Source of the DNA: an uncultured Kangiella sp.
GTDB taxonomy: Bacteria > Pseudomonadota > Gammaproteobacteria > Enterobacterales > DSM-103792
Length of the DNA: 8,774 nucleotides
Assembly: GCA_946481205.1 (NCBI GenBank)
Contig: CAMLNB010000146.1
Coordinates: 1 to 8,774, forward strand
Direction of reading: 5' to 3'
The notes under the pieces are model-generated. The model saw nothing but the letters and a program-made list of their open reading frames with translations. It had not been told where the DNA came from and made no database searches. Shown in pieces: positions 1 to 5,955 of the stretch. Numbering within the stretch: the stretch's first letter is position 1; every line of letters begins with the position of its first letter. The position numbers and the translations under genes were made by a program.

Positions 1-111
1 TACGAACAGTCTAGCCAGATTAAGCCAATTTATCAGCCTCAATCCCGCCAATACCATGCCCTCACGGTTCAGCCAGCCGCCTGCGGCGTGACCTCCGGTC
101 CTGAGCCCGAG

Positions 112-139
112 CTTGTTCCACCTGCTTCTTGTTCCACCT
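112..139 (+). repeat. Tandem 12-bp direct repeat in the leader of the first SDR gene
   Basis: CTTGTTCCACCT occurs at 112-123 and again, identically, at 128-139, giving a 16-nt period. The pair ends only 16 nt before the SDR start codon at 156, next to its ribosome binding site. It may be a small local duplication or a leader element. The second copy contains the in-frame TTG at 129, which lengthens the open frame artificially. The repeat is certain; any function is unknown. Confidence 0.6.
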
Positions 140-143
140 ACCT

Positions 144-148
144 GAGGA
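144..148 (+). promoter_or_regulatory. Shine-Dalgarno site that fixes the SDR start
   Basis: GAGGA lies 7 nt upstream of the ATG at 156. The open frame runs back to a TTG at 129, but the site and the start of the Rossmann fold (TGGSRGLG beginning at residue 9) both favour 156. Confidence 0.7.
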
Positions 149-155
149 CAGCATC

Positions 156-914
156 ATGAACACGAAAATCGCCATCGTTACCGGCGGCAGCCGCGGCCTC
201 GGCCGCAACACCGCGCTGAAACTCGCCGACAAAGGCGTGGATGTGATCCTGACCTACCGCAGCCAGCAAACCGAAGCCGCCGCCGTGGTCGCGGAAATTG
301 AAAAGCGCGGTCGCCGCGCTGTGGCGCTGCAGCTGGATGTCGGTCAGGTCAGCCAATTCGCCGACTTCGTCGGCGCAGTCAAAACGGCGCTGAAAACGCA
401 GTGGCAACGCGAGCACTTTGATTACTTGGTCAACAACGCCGGCATCGGTGTACACACACCGTTTGCTGACACCAACGAAGCGCAATTCGATCAGCTGATG
501 AACATCCACTTCAAAGGCGTGTTCTTTCTGACTCAGGCCTTGCTGCCCCTGCTCGCCGACGGCGGCCGCATCGTCAACATCTCCAGCGGCCTCGCCCGCT
601 TCGCCGTGCCCGGTTACTCCGCCTATGCGGCAATGAAGGGCGGCATCGAAGTGCTGACCCGCTACCTCGCCAAAGAACTCGGCTCGCGCGGCATCGCCGT
701 CAACACCGTCGCCCCCGGCGCTATCGAAACCGATTTCGGCGACGGCATGGTCCGCGACAATGCGCAAGTGAACAGCTACCTGGCCTCACAAACCGCACTC
801 GGCCGCGTCGGCCTGCCGGACGATATCGGTGGCGTCATCGCCTCGCTATTGTCGGAAGACAACCGCTGGATCAATGCCCAACGGATTGAAGCATCGGGAG
901 GCATGTTCCTGTAA
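156..914 (+). CDS. SDR-family NAD(P)-dependent oxidoreductase
   Basis: This is a classical short-chain dehydrogenase/reductase of 252 aa, the usual length for the family, probably a cytoplasmic NADP(H)- or NAD(H)-dependent carbonyl or alcohol oxidoreductase. Visible motifs in order are: cofactor-binding TGGSRGLG (residues 9-16), the Asp of the adenine-ring pocket (LDV, D61), NNAG (93-96), the active-site Asn (N116), catalytic Ser S144 in NISS, and the YxxxK pair Y157/K161. These are followed by the PGAIETDF loop (188-194) and the C-terminal GG segment. All catalytic residues are present, so it should be active. Arg13 in the glycine-rich motif and the TYRS end of beta-2 suggest NADP preference, which is inference. 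The substrate cannot be read from sequence; fatty-acid-type ketoacyl reductases and xenobiotic reductases share these motifs. The gene stands alone: its upstream neighbour is outside the window and a hairpin follows it. Confidence 0.93.
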   Translation: MNTKIAIVTGGSRGLGRNTALKLADKGVDVILTYRSQQTEAAAVVAEIEKRGRRAVALQLDVGQVSQFADFVGAVKTALKTQWQREHFDYLVNNAGIGVHTPFADTNEAQFDQLMNIHFKGVFFLTQALLPLLADGGRIVNISSGLARFAVPGYSAYAAMKGGIEVLTRYLAKELGSRGIAVNTVAPGAIETDFGDGMVRDNAQVNSYLASQTALGRVGLPDDIGGVIASLLSEDNRWINAQRIEASGGMFL

Positions 915-933
915 TTGAAGCACCGAGACACGT

Positions 934-969
934 CAACGCCAGCAGTCATTCCCATGACTGCTGGCGTTG
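934..969 (+). terminator. Perfect 16-bp hairpin after the SDR gene, terminator-like
   Basis: CAACGCCAGCAGTCAT (934-949) is matched exactly by its reverse complement at 954-969, with a 4-nt loop TCCC. It starts 19 nt after the SDR stop codon, where a terminator is expected. The sequence after the stem (CTATTCAAA) has no run of T, so it is not a textbook Rho-independent terminator. It may instead protect mRNA ends, be a short dispersed repeat, or act as an operator for the next gene. Confidence 0.55.
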
Positions 970-1067
970 CTATTCAAACATCAGCAATAGCGACATAATC
1001 TGTCTAGCGATTGTTTCTGTACTACTCAATCTATCTGTCAAGTGACATAGCAGGCGTCAAAGCAGAC

Positions 1068-1472
1068 ATGAAAACTCAGTCCTTTGCATTTGAAGCCCAA
1101 TGCGTGGTGACGGAACACCCTGATGGCCACTGCCACCTGGTTGGCTTCGCCGACAAGGAGTTCGACACCAGAATCTACCTCATGCTCCAGCGCGCCTTCG
1201 AATTCGATGAACAGGATGTTGAACTCGGCATGAACACCTACCATGTCGAATGGTGCAGCCAAGAAAACTCCGGCTACGGAGGCATCTCTCAGTTCCTACT
1301 GAAAACTAGCGGTGCCGAAGTCATCTTCTCGCAAGAAGTAGCGGAAGCACTTGATGGACTGAAAAATATTTCCATTTCCTTCAAGCTGGAGCATTCAGAA
1401 TTCTTTGCGCTCATTGAGAGACTGCGTCATATATTCGATGACAACGACTGCCTAAAAATAATCGCCCCATAA
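1068..1472 (+). CDS. Imm10-like immunity protein (orphan)
   Basis: The product is a 134-aa cytoplasmic protein with no signal peptide or membrane segment. I recognise the pattern of the Imm10 family, predicted immunity proteins of bacterial polymorphic toxin systems: an early VGFADKEF segment (residues 25-32), then LMLQRAFEFDEQD and LGMNTYHVEW in the middle, then NSGYGGI, and an alternating beta-strand/helix C-terminus. This is recalled family resemblance, not a search result. Family members are thought to bind and neutralise a cognate toxin domain. The start at 1068 is chosen because family-like sequence begins there. The frame opens at a TTG at 1011, but no good ribosome site supports either start. 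The gene is noticeably more AT-rich (AAAAATATTTCC, CTAAAAATAATC) than flanking genes, which suggests transfer. No toxin, Rhs/YD repeat or secretion gene lies in the window, so it is an orphan. It converges with the reductase gene at 1582. Confidence 0.7.
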   Translation: MKTQSFAFEAQCVVTEHPDGHCHLVGFADKEFDTRIYLMLQRAFEFDEQDVELGMNTYHVEWCSQENSGYGGISQFLLKTSGAEVIFSQEVAEALDGLKNISISFKLEHSEFFALIERLRHIFDDNDCLKIIAP

Positions 1473-1581
1473 TGCATACCACAGCAGCATTTCGCACAAA
1501 AATGAGCCATACATCGGCGAAATATCTGGGATTGCTCCGCCCTAACCTATCGACAGGGTTACGCGCTTATCTCACACAGGC

Positions 1582-2616
1582 TTAACGCACCGCCTGCGCC
1601 GACCGACGGACCAACTCCGATTTGCCGCCAAACAAACTCGCCTCCGATGCGGCAACCACTTCATGAGGAAAACCCATCGAAATGGCGCTGGCGTTATCCA
1701 GCTGTTGGAGATGCTCAGCCGAGAGCATAACTTGCGTTGCCGCTAGGTTGTCGGCGAGTTGTGCGGGGGTGCGGGGGCCGATGATCGGCAATGCACCTTT
1801 GGTGAGCACCCAGGCAATGGCGATCTGACCTGGCGTGTGTCCCGTGCTTTCAGCAATGCTGAGCACGGCATCGAGCGTGGCGGTTTTGCGGGCATCGCTT
1901 TCGCCGTGGATGACCACACCCAAGCCTTGGGCGCGGCCGGTTTCGCCTTTGCGGTATTTGCCGGTGAGCAGGCCACCGCCGAGCGGTGACCAGGTGACAG
2001 TGCCCAGACCAAATGCGTTTGCCATTGGCAACAGCTCGCGCTCGACGGTGCGCTCTACCAAGCTGTATTCCAGTTGCACGCCAGCAAGCGGAGCAAAGCC
2101 GCGCAGTTCTGCTAGCGTGGCGGCCGTGGCAACCCGCCAAGCCGGGAAATCGGACAAGCCGGTGTAGAGAATTTTGCCGGCGCGCACCAGATCATCGAGA
2201 CCGCGCATGATCTCGTCGATGGGTGTGACGCCATCTGGCATGTGCACCCAAAGCAGATCGAGGTAATCGGTGTTAAGCCGACGCAAACTGGCTTCCACCG
2301 ATTGCCGCATCGCTTTGCGGCTGTTGCCGCTGCGTTGCAGGCCGGCATTTGGACTGTCACCGAGCGAGAACTTGCTGGCCAGCACAATGTCTTCGCGCTC
2401 GCTGGCAATGAATTCGCCGAGCATGGTTTCCGATTGGCCAAACTGATACTGATCGGCGGTGTCGATGAAGTTGCCACCGGCTTCGCGGTAGGCACGGTAG
2501 ATCTGCCGCGCGTCATCACGGTCCGAACCATAACCCCAGCCTTTGCCAAAGTTGCCGGTGCCCAGCGCCAGCTGCGACACGCGCAGCCCGGTCTTGCCAA
2601 AAATGCGGTAGTGCAT
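1582..2616 (-). CDS. Aldo/keto reductase
   Basis: This is a 344-aa aldo/keto reductase of the TIM-barrel, NADPH-dependent superfamily, reducing aldehydes or ketones in the cytoplasm. The full catalytic tetrad is visible: D52 (in IDTAD), Y57 (in QYQFGQSE), K82 (in LASKF) and H125 (in WVHMPD). The barrel motifs QLEYSL (181-186) and SPLGGGLLTGKY (210-221) follow, then GPRTPAQL (280-287), the NADPH-phosphate-binding segment near the C-terminus. Length and motif order match bacterial AKRs of the general Tas/YajO-like type; the substrate is unknown. The start at 2616 is preferred over the ATG at 2640 because AGGAG lies 6 nt upstream and MHYRIFGKTGL matches the usual family N-terminus. The gene is transcribed divergently from the LysR regulator at 2893, a classic arrangement for a regulated target. 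Confidence 0.93.
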   Translation of the reverse strand: MHYRIFGKTGLRVSQLALGTGNFGKGWGYGSDRDDARQIYRAYREAGGNFIDTADQYQFGQSETMLGEFIASEREDIVLASKFSLGDSPNAGLQRSGNSRKAMRQSVEASLRRLNTDYLDLLWVHMPDGVTPIDEIMRGLDDLVRAGKILYTGLSDFPAWRVATAATLAELRGFAPLAGVQLEYSLVERTVERELLPMANAFGLGTVTWSPLGGGLLTGKYRKGETGRAQGLGVVIHGESDARKTATLDAVLSIAESTGHTPGQIAIAWVLTKGALPIIGPRTPAQLADNLAATQVMLSAEHLQQLDNASAISMGFPHEVVAASEASLFGGKSELVRRSAQAVR

Positions 2617-2622
2617 GATCTG

Positions 2623-2627
2623 CTCCT
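2623..2627 (-). promoter_or_regulatory. Shine-Dalgarno site that fixes the reductase start
   Basis: On the minus strand AGGAG ends 6 nt before the ATG at 2616. It lies inside the longer open frame that begins at 2640, and so argues for the shorter protein. Confidence 0.7.
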
Positions 2628-2785
2628 GTTTATGGTCCATTCACCGGCATAAGCCTGTTCATGGCGTCGCACACGATTTGCCGGCTCTGTGCTGCCTCAA
2701 AGGCCGAACGAGAACAGCGATGAACGCTCATGGGAGCCTCGTTGACGCCCAACCGGGTGAGTGAGCTGGCTGCGCGCGAGGTCCA

Positions 2786-2810
2786 CGGCAAAGGTTTTAC
2801 CGCTTTGCCG
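2786..2810. promoter_or_regulatory. Inverted repeat, candidate operator 1
   Basis: CGGCAAAG (2786-2793) and CTTTGCCG (2803-2810) are perfect 8-bp arms around a 9-nt centre. The 25-bp dyad lies about 170 nt upstream of the reductase start and 83 nt upstream of the regulator start. Its size suits a dimeric LysR-type binding site. No binding is shown by sequence alone. Confidence 0.45.
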
Positions 2811-2813
2811 ACG

Positions 2814-2842
2814 TTGCGAAAATAGACGCAATAACAAAGAAT
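2814..2842 (+). promoter_or_regulatory. Candidate sigma70-type promoter for the LysR gene
   Basis: TTGCGA (2814-2819) and AAGAAT (2837-2842) each match four of six consensus positions with an ideal 17-nt spacer. Transcription would start near 2849, inside the second inverted repeat, which fits autorepression by the LysR protein. The matches are modest, so this is a weak call. Confidence 0.3.
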
Positions 2843-2861
2843 CGTTGCAGGAATGCAACGA
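2842..2861. promoter_or_regulatory. Inverted repeat, candidate operator 2
   Basis: TCGTTGCA (2842-2849) and TGCAACGA (2854-2861) are perfect 8-bp arms around GGAA. The inner TTGCA-N4-TGCAA core resembles the short dyads recognised by LysR-type dimers, although the T-N11-A rule is not met exactly. The site ends 31 nt before the regulator's start codon, well placed for autoregulation. A hairpin role in the mRNA leader is the alternative. Confidence 0.5.
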
Positions 2862-2879
2862 CAGGCCGACACCGAGGCT

Positions 2880-2884
2880 GGAGG
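2880..2884 (+). promoter_or_regulatory. Shine-Dalgarno site that fixes the LysR start
   Basis: GGAGG lies 8 nt before the ATG at 2893. The open frame extends back to a GTG at 2761, but those 44 extra residues do not look like LysR protein and would run through both inverted repeats. Confidence 0.75.
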
Positions 2885-2892
2885 CTGCACCG

Positions 2893-3768
2893 ATGAGCTT
2901 CGATTGGAACGACATCCCGCTACTGTTGACGCTGGCCGACACCGGCAACATGAGCCAGACCGCCCGCACGCTGGGCATGGTGCCGTCGACAGTGAGCCGC
3001 CGGGTGGCGCTGGCTGAGCAAGCACTGAACGTGCGGCTGTTCATCCGCGAGCCGAGCGGTTACCGGCCCACCGATGCCGGCAAGATTTTTCTGGCGCACG
3101 CCGAGCAGATTGCCGACCGGTTTCAGACCCTGCTGCTCGACACCCGTGCCGAGCAGGACGGCTTGGCCGGCACCGTCAACATCACCGCTATCGACGTGTT
3201 GTTCACCCACTGGCTGGTGCACCATTTGCCGGCCTTGCAGCAGGCGTATCCTGCGCTGCAGGTCAACCTGATTGGCGACAACCGCGATCTGTCGTTCACC
3301 CGGCGCGAAGCCGATCTGGCAATTCGACTGAGCCGACCCAACACCGATGCGGCGGTGCGCGCGCGCAAAGTCGGTGAGCTCGGCTTCGCCGTGTATGGCA
3401 GCAAGAAATTTGCCGGTCTGCGCCGCGAACAATGGCCCGATGTGCCGTGGCTGGCTTACCCGTTGGAGTTGGCGCGATTGCCAGAGATGCAGTGGCTGGC
3501 GGCGGTTGCACCAAAACATGTCACCCGAATGAGCAGTGTCGCCATGCTGGTACGCGGCTGCGAAAGCGGCGCCGGCCTGGCTTTGCTACCCTGTGTTGCC
3601 GCCGAGCGCGTCGGCTTGCTGCGCTTGGAGCAAAAACCGGTGCTGCATCGTGAACTGTGGCTGCTGAGTCACCGCGACGCCGGGCCGATTGCGCGCTTTC
3701 GTGTCGTTGCCGAGTGGCTCAAAGATCAGTTTGAGCAAGACGCCAACGCGATGCGCGGTGAGGCGTAA
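2893..3768 (+). CDS. LysR-family transcriptional regulator
   Basis: This is a 291-aa LysR-type DNA-binding regulator of normal family length. The N-terminal winged helix-turn-helix is clear: the pattern from GNMSQTARTLG (residues 18-28) through STVSRRV (32-38), then RLFIREPSGYRPTDAG (48-63), which is diagnostic of the family. A linker helix follows, then the periplasmic-binding-protein-like effector domain from about residue 93 to the end, including READLAIRLSRP (138-149). Such proteins act as tetramers on divergent promoters and respond to a small molecule. Here the reductase at 2616 is divergent and an SDR lies 85 bp downstream on the same strand, so both are plausible targets. Two inverted repeats upstream may be its own sites. 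The effector is unknown. Confidence 0.93.
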   Translation: MSFDWNDIPLLLTLADTGNMSQTARTLGMVPSTVSRRVALAEQALNVRLFIREPSGYRPTDAGKIFLAHAEQIADRFQTLLLDTRAEQDGLAGTVNITAIDVLFTHWLVHHLPALQQAYPALQVNLIGDNRDLSFTRREADLAIRLSRPNTDAAVRARKVGELGFAVYGSKKFAGLRREQWPDVPWLAYPLELARLPEMQWLAAVAPKHVTRMSSVAMLVRGCESGAGLALLPCVAAERVGLLRLEQKPVLHRELWLLSHRDAGPIARFRVVAEWLKDQFEQDANAMRGEA

Positions 3769-3823
3769 GTTGGCCACTGACGCACGGTGAAGACAGGCAA
3801 TACGCAGCAAGCCGTGCACCAAC
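3769..3823 (+). repeat. Nested inverted repeat between LysR and SDR genes
   Basis: In the 85-nt gap, GCACGG (3782-3787) pairs with CCGTGC (3812-3817), and GTTGG (3769-3773) just outside pairs with CCAAC (3819-3823). The RNA could fold into an interrupted stem with a long loop. Arms are short and the loop has no T tract, so it is not a terminator and may be chance. Confidence 0.25.
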
Positions 3824-3853
3824 ATAACCCCATTTCATTCAGGAGCATCGACA

Positions 3854-4645
3854 ATGGATATGCAGCTGAAAAATCGCTTGGCCCTGGTTTCCGGTAGCAC
3901 CGCCGGCATCGGTTATGCCATCGCCACCGCACTCGCCCGCGAAGGCGCCCGCGTGATCGTCAATGGCCGTACGCAAGCAGCAGTGGATAAGGCAATCGCC
4001 AGTATCAAAGCCGAAACCGGCACTGCCGCGCTGGGTTTTGCCGGCGACTTAAGCACCGCTGCAGCAGCCGAAGCGCTGGTGGCGCAGTATCCGAACATTG
4101 AAATTCTGATCAACAATCTCGGCATTTTTGAACCGATGCCGTTTGAAGAGATCAGCGATCGCGACTGGCTGCGTTTCTTTGACATCAACGTCATGAGTGG
4201 CGTGCGTTTGGCCCGGCTTTGCCTGCCGGCCATGAAAAAGGCCAACTGGGGCCGCATCCTGTTTATCTCCAGCGAAAGCGGCGTCCAAATTCCTGCGGAA
4301 ATGATTCACTACGGCGTCAGCAAAACCGCACAGATTGCTGTGGCGCGCGGTCTGGCCGAAGCAGTAGCCGGCACCGGAATCACCGTCAACAGCGTTCTGC
4401 CGGGCCCAACCAAATCACGCGGCGTTGGCGACTTTGTCGAAACATTGGCGAAAGAAGATGGCAAGAGTTTTGCCGAGTTCGAAAAGGAATTCTTCAACAA
4501 GGTTCGGCCGACATCGCTGATCAAACGCTTCGCCACGCCAGAAGAAGTCGCTGCACTGGTGGTCTACCTTGCCAGCCCGCTGGCTTCCGCGACCACTGGC
4601 GCCGCCATGCGCGTTGATGGCGGCGTGGTGAAAAGCGCATTTTGA
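3854..4645 (+). CDS. SDR-family oxidoreductase with NNLG motif
   Basis: This is a 263-aa short-chain dehydrogenase/reductase. The cofactor motif reads SGSTAGIG (residues 13-20), with Ser in place of the usual Thr. NNLG (87-90) replaces the common NNAG. N112, S140 (in ISSES) and the catalytic pair Y153/K157 (YGVSK) are all intact, so activity is expected. An inserted helix region after PGPTKSRG (residues about 190-220, rich in Lys/Glu/Phe) precedes RFATPEEVA and the closing DGG, as in many family members. NGR at the end of beta-2 suggests NADP(H), by inference. AGGAG lies 8 nt before the ATG. The gene follows the LysR regulator by 85 bp on the same strand and may be co-transcribed with or controlled by it. 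The substrate is unknown. Confidence 0.93.
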   Translation: MDMQLKNRLALVSGSTAGIGYAIATALAREGARVIVNGRTQAAVDKAIASIKAETGTAALGFAGDLSTAAAAEALVAQYPNIEILINNLGIFEPMPFEEISDRDWLRFFDINVMSGVRLARLCLPAMKKANWGRILFISSESGVQIPAEMIHYGVSKTAQIAVARGLAEAVAGTGITVNSVLPGPTKSRGVGDFVETLAKEDGKSFAEFEKEFFNKVRPTSLIKRFATPEEVAALVVYLASPLASATTGAAMRVDGGVVKSAF

Positions 4646-4709
4646 TCAGGAAACGCGTTTGAAATCTGAAACCTGTTCTTCCCCTGCAACGGAAACAAGC
4701 TGAGTCAGT

Positions 4710-5084
4710 ATGTTGAAAATTGTATTGCGCCTGCTGGTGCTCGCCGTGGTGGTCGCCATTGGTTACTACCTGTACTCGCTGGGTGAAAAGCCCAGCGAAG
4801 CCCGGCCATTTGCCCCATACCGACTTGATGAACTGGCCACGACGCCGCTGCCGAAACAGGTGTTCCTCGACGGCGTCCAGCTGTACGCCAACGGCATCTG
4901 CAAAGACGAGAAATTTCTCGCCATCATCAAATCGGAACAGGCCGCTTGCCTAGCTCACGTCGAGCAAGCGCACGCACGTTGTTTGGCGGAAATCGCCAGT
5001 GCCTTGCCGGAAAAATTGACCAGCAAAGACGAAGTTGGTCAGTTCAGTAAGCAGTACGTCGGTTGCGCCACGCACAAGGGCTAA
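4710..5084 (+). CDS. Small membrane-anchored four-cysteine protein, unknown function
   Basis: The product has 124 aa and I do not recognise its family. Residues 4-22 form a hydrophobic segment (MLKIVLRLLVLAVVVAIGYY) after a positively charged start, best read as an uncleaved inner-membrane anchor or a signal sequence without a clear cleavage site. The remainder would face the periplasm. It contains a Pro-rich stretch (residues 28-50) and a mostly helical C-terminal part with four cysteines at 64, 80, 91 and 119, enough for two disulfides. The ribosome site is weak. The gene follows the SDR by 64 bp on the same strand; a transcriptional link is possible but not shown. Even spread of charged residues and codon use like its neighbours argue that it is real. 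Confidence 0.65.
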   Translation: MLKIVLRLLVLAVVVAIGYYLYSLGEKPSEARPFAPYRLDELATTPLPKQVFLDGVQLYANGICKDEKFLAIIKSEQAACLAHVEQAHARCLAEIASALPEKLTSKDEVGQFSKQYVGCATHKG

Positions 5085-5204
5085 CCTTGGCTGCTGGCTG
5101 TTTTTTAGCCATGCTCGACTCGTCGTACTTGTGCCTAGAGCCCCTTGCCCGACCGATTGTCGCCTGCGACTGGTCAGGCCGCCGCGCTGGGCCTAAGATG
5201 CGCC

Positions 5205-5220
5205 GCCCCTCTGGTGGGGC
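5205..5220 (+). other. GC-rich hairpin upstream of the beta-barrel gene
   Basis: GCCCC (5205-5209) and GGGGC (5216-5220) can pair around a 6-nt loop, ending 18 nt before the preferred start at 5239. Just upstream, TAAGAT (5194-5199) could serve as a -10 element, but no convincing -35 is present. If transcription starts nearby, the hairpin would sit at the very 5' end of the mRNA, where it could stabilise the transcript. Confidence 0.25.
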
Positions 5221-5238
5221 ATGACAGGGATTGGAGTA

Positions 5239-5895
5239 ATGGTGAAGAAGTTTGCATTGGCCGGCGCCGTGATGCTGGCACTGGGTTCGCCGCTGGCACA
5301 GGCTGATGGCCTGCGTTCCACCTATCTTGAAGGCGGTCTGTTCATCGGCGACAGCGATGACTATGACGCGGATGAAGTCCGTTTTCGTTTCCGCGGTAGC
5401 TTCGGCGTTGGCGACGTGCTGTATTTCCCGGTGTCGGTGGAAACGACTGCGCTCGAAACCGACGACGAAGACTTCAGCCGAACCGACGTGACCTTGACCG
5501 GCGGTATCGGTGCCCGCATCCCGGTCAGTGAAACATTTGCGCTCTATGGCGATGCCTCGTTGGCCATGCAAGCTGTCAGCTATGACTATGATGGCGGCTT
5601 CGATGACGATGATGAAGACGATGATGGCACCGGCCATCTGCTGCGCGGCGGCTTGCGTTTTCAACCCAGCTCGTTGATCGAGCTGAATGCCGAACTGTCA
5701 AAGCGTGAAATCGCTTTGGATTTCGAGGATGAAGAACTGCGGCGCACGCTGGTCGCTCTGCAATTCAATATTTCGTCGCTGTTCTCACTTGGCGTTGAAC
5801 ACCACCGTGATCGCTACCACTACGACTATGACTTCGGTAGCGGCAGCTACACCACACGTTATATCGGTGCTTATGCCCGGTTTTCGTTCAAGTAA
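5239..5895 (+). CDS. Secreted Asp-rich outer-membrane beta-barrel-like protein
   Basis: The 218-aa precursor has a clear Sec signal peptide: MVKK, a hydrophobic core (residues 5-17) and a likely cleavage after AQA (20-22). The mature part alternates polar and hydrophobic residues in successive amphipathic strands (YLEGGLFIG, VRFRFRGSFGVG, LTGGIGARI, FALYGDASLAM, HLLRGGLRF, YIGAYARFSF), typical of a small outer-membrane beta-barrel, perhaps of the YfaZ or opacity-like type. It ends in RFSFK rather than a terminal Phe. Three acidic stretches stand out (residues 38-46, 75-79 and 116-130); the last is almost all Asp/Glu and is probably an extracellular loop. The frame opens at an ATG at 5221, but the start at 5239 gives a normal signal peptide; GTG at 5242 is a further option. 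A strong terminator follows. Function unknown; family assignment is from pattern only. Confidence 0.75.
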   Translation: MVKKFALAGAVMLALGSPLAQADGLRSTYLEGGLFIGDSDDYDADEVRFRFRGSFGVGDVLYFPVSVETTALETDDEDFSRTDVTLTGGIGARIPVSETFALYGDASLAMQAVSYDYDGGFDDDDEDDDGTGHLLRGGLRFQPSSLIELNAELSKREIALDFEDEELRRTLVALQFNISSLFSLGVEHHRDRYHYDYDFGSGSYTTRYIGAYARFSFK

Positions 5896-5908
5896 TTGTC
5901 GCATTAGT

Positions 5909-5940
5909 AAAAAGAGCTCCGTCATGGAGCTCTTTTTTTT
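5909..5940. terminator. Rho-independent terminator, probably bidirectional
   Basis: GAGCTCC (5914-5920) pairs with GGAGCTC (5926-5932) around loop GTCAT, preceded by AAAAA and followed by eight T. The A and T tracts on both sides let it stop transcription of the beta-barrel gene from the left and of the DUF1272 gene converging from the right. Confidence 0.92.
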
Positions 5941-5955
5941 GCTGCTTCTCACGAT

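Larger units (their letters stand above)
2617..2892. promoter_or_regulatory. Divergent AKR/LysR intergenic region
   Basis: This 276-bp gap lies between divergently transcribed genes and must hold both promoters. Open frames crossing it show no recognisable protein. Its right half contains two perfect inverted repeats (2786-2810 and 2842-2861), as expected for binding by the adjacent LysR-type regulator. The left half, 2641-2785, shows nothing I can name. Confidence 0.6.

Noticed and set aside
138..767. Long minus-strand open frame opposite the first SDR gene (209 codons)
   Set aside because: It mirrors a gene with full SDR motifs, is rich in Ala/Gly/Asp/Val as expected of antisense frames in GC-rich DNA, and matches no family I recognise.
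934..1067. Integron attC site preceding the immunity-like gene
   Set aside because: The dyad is perfectly symmetrical with a 4-nt loop and lacks the paired R and L boxes and extrahelical bases of attC sites. No second site follows the gene.
1473..1581. Terminator between the convergent immunity-like and reductase genes
   Set aside because: An imperfect AACC/GGGTT pairing near 1543-1561 is too weak and has no T tract. I see nothing else in this gap.
2630..3025. Minus-strand open frame crossing the divergent AKR/LysR gap (131 codons)
   Set aside because: It overlaps the LysR start region and the reductase leader, lacks a ribosome site and resembles no known protein.
2920..3519. Minus-strand open frame opposite the LysR gene (199 codons)
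   Set aside because: It is antisense to a clear LysR protein, has no recognisable domain, and shows the Gln/Arg/Val-rich composition of a shadow frame.
5079..5110. Terminator after the four-cysteine protein gene
   Set aside because: GGCTAA and TTAGCC can pair around a 20-nt loop and six T are present, but the T run lies inside the loop and not after the stem.
5044..5664. Minus-strand frame with a hydrophobic Ile/Val stretch opposite the beta-barrel gene
   Set aside because: The Ile/Val run is just the antisense of the GAT/GAC repeats that encode the Asp-rich loop. The plus-strand frame has a signal peptide and a terminator, so it is the real gene.
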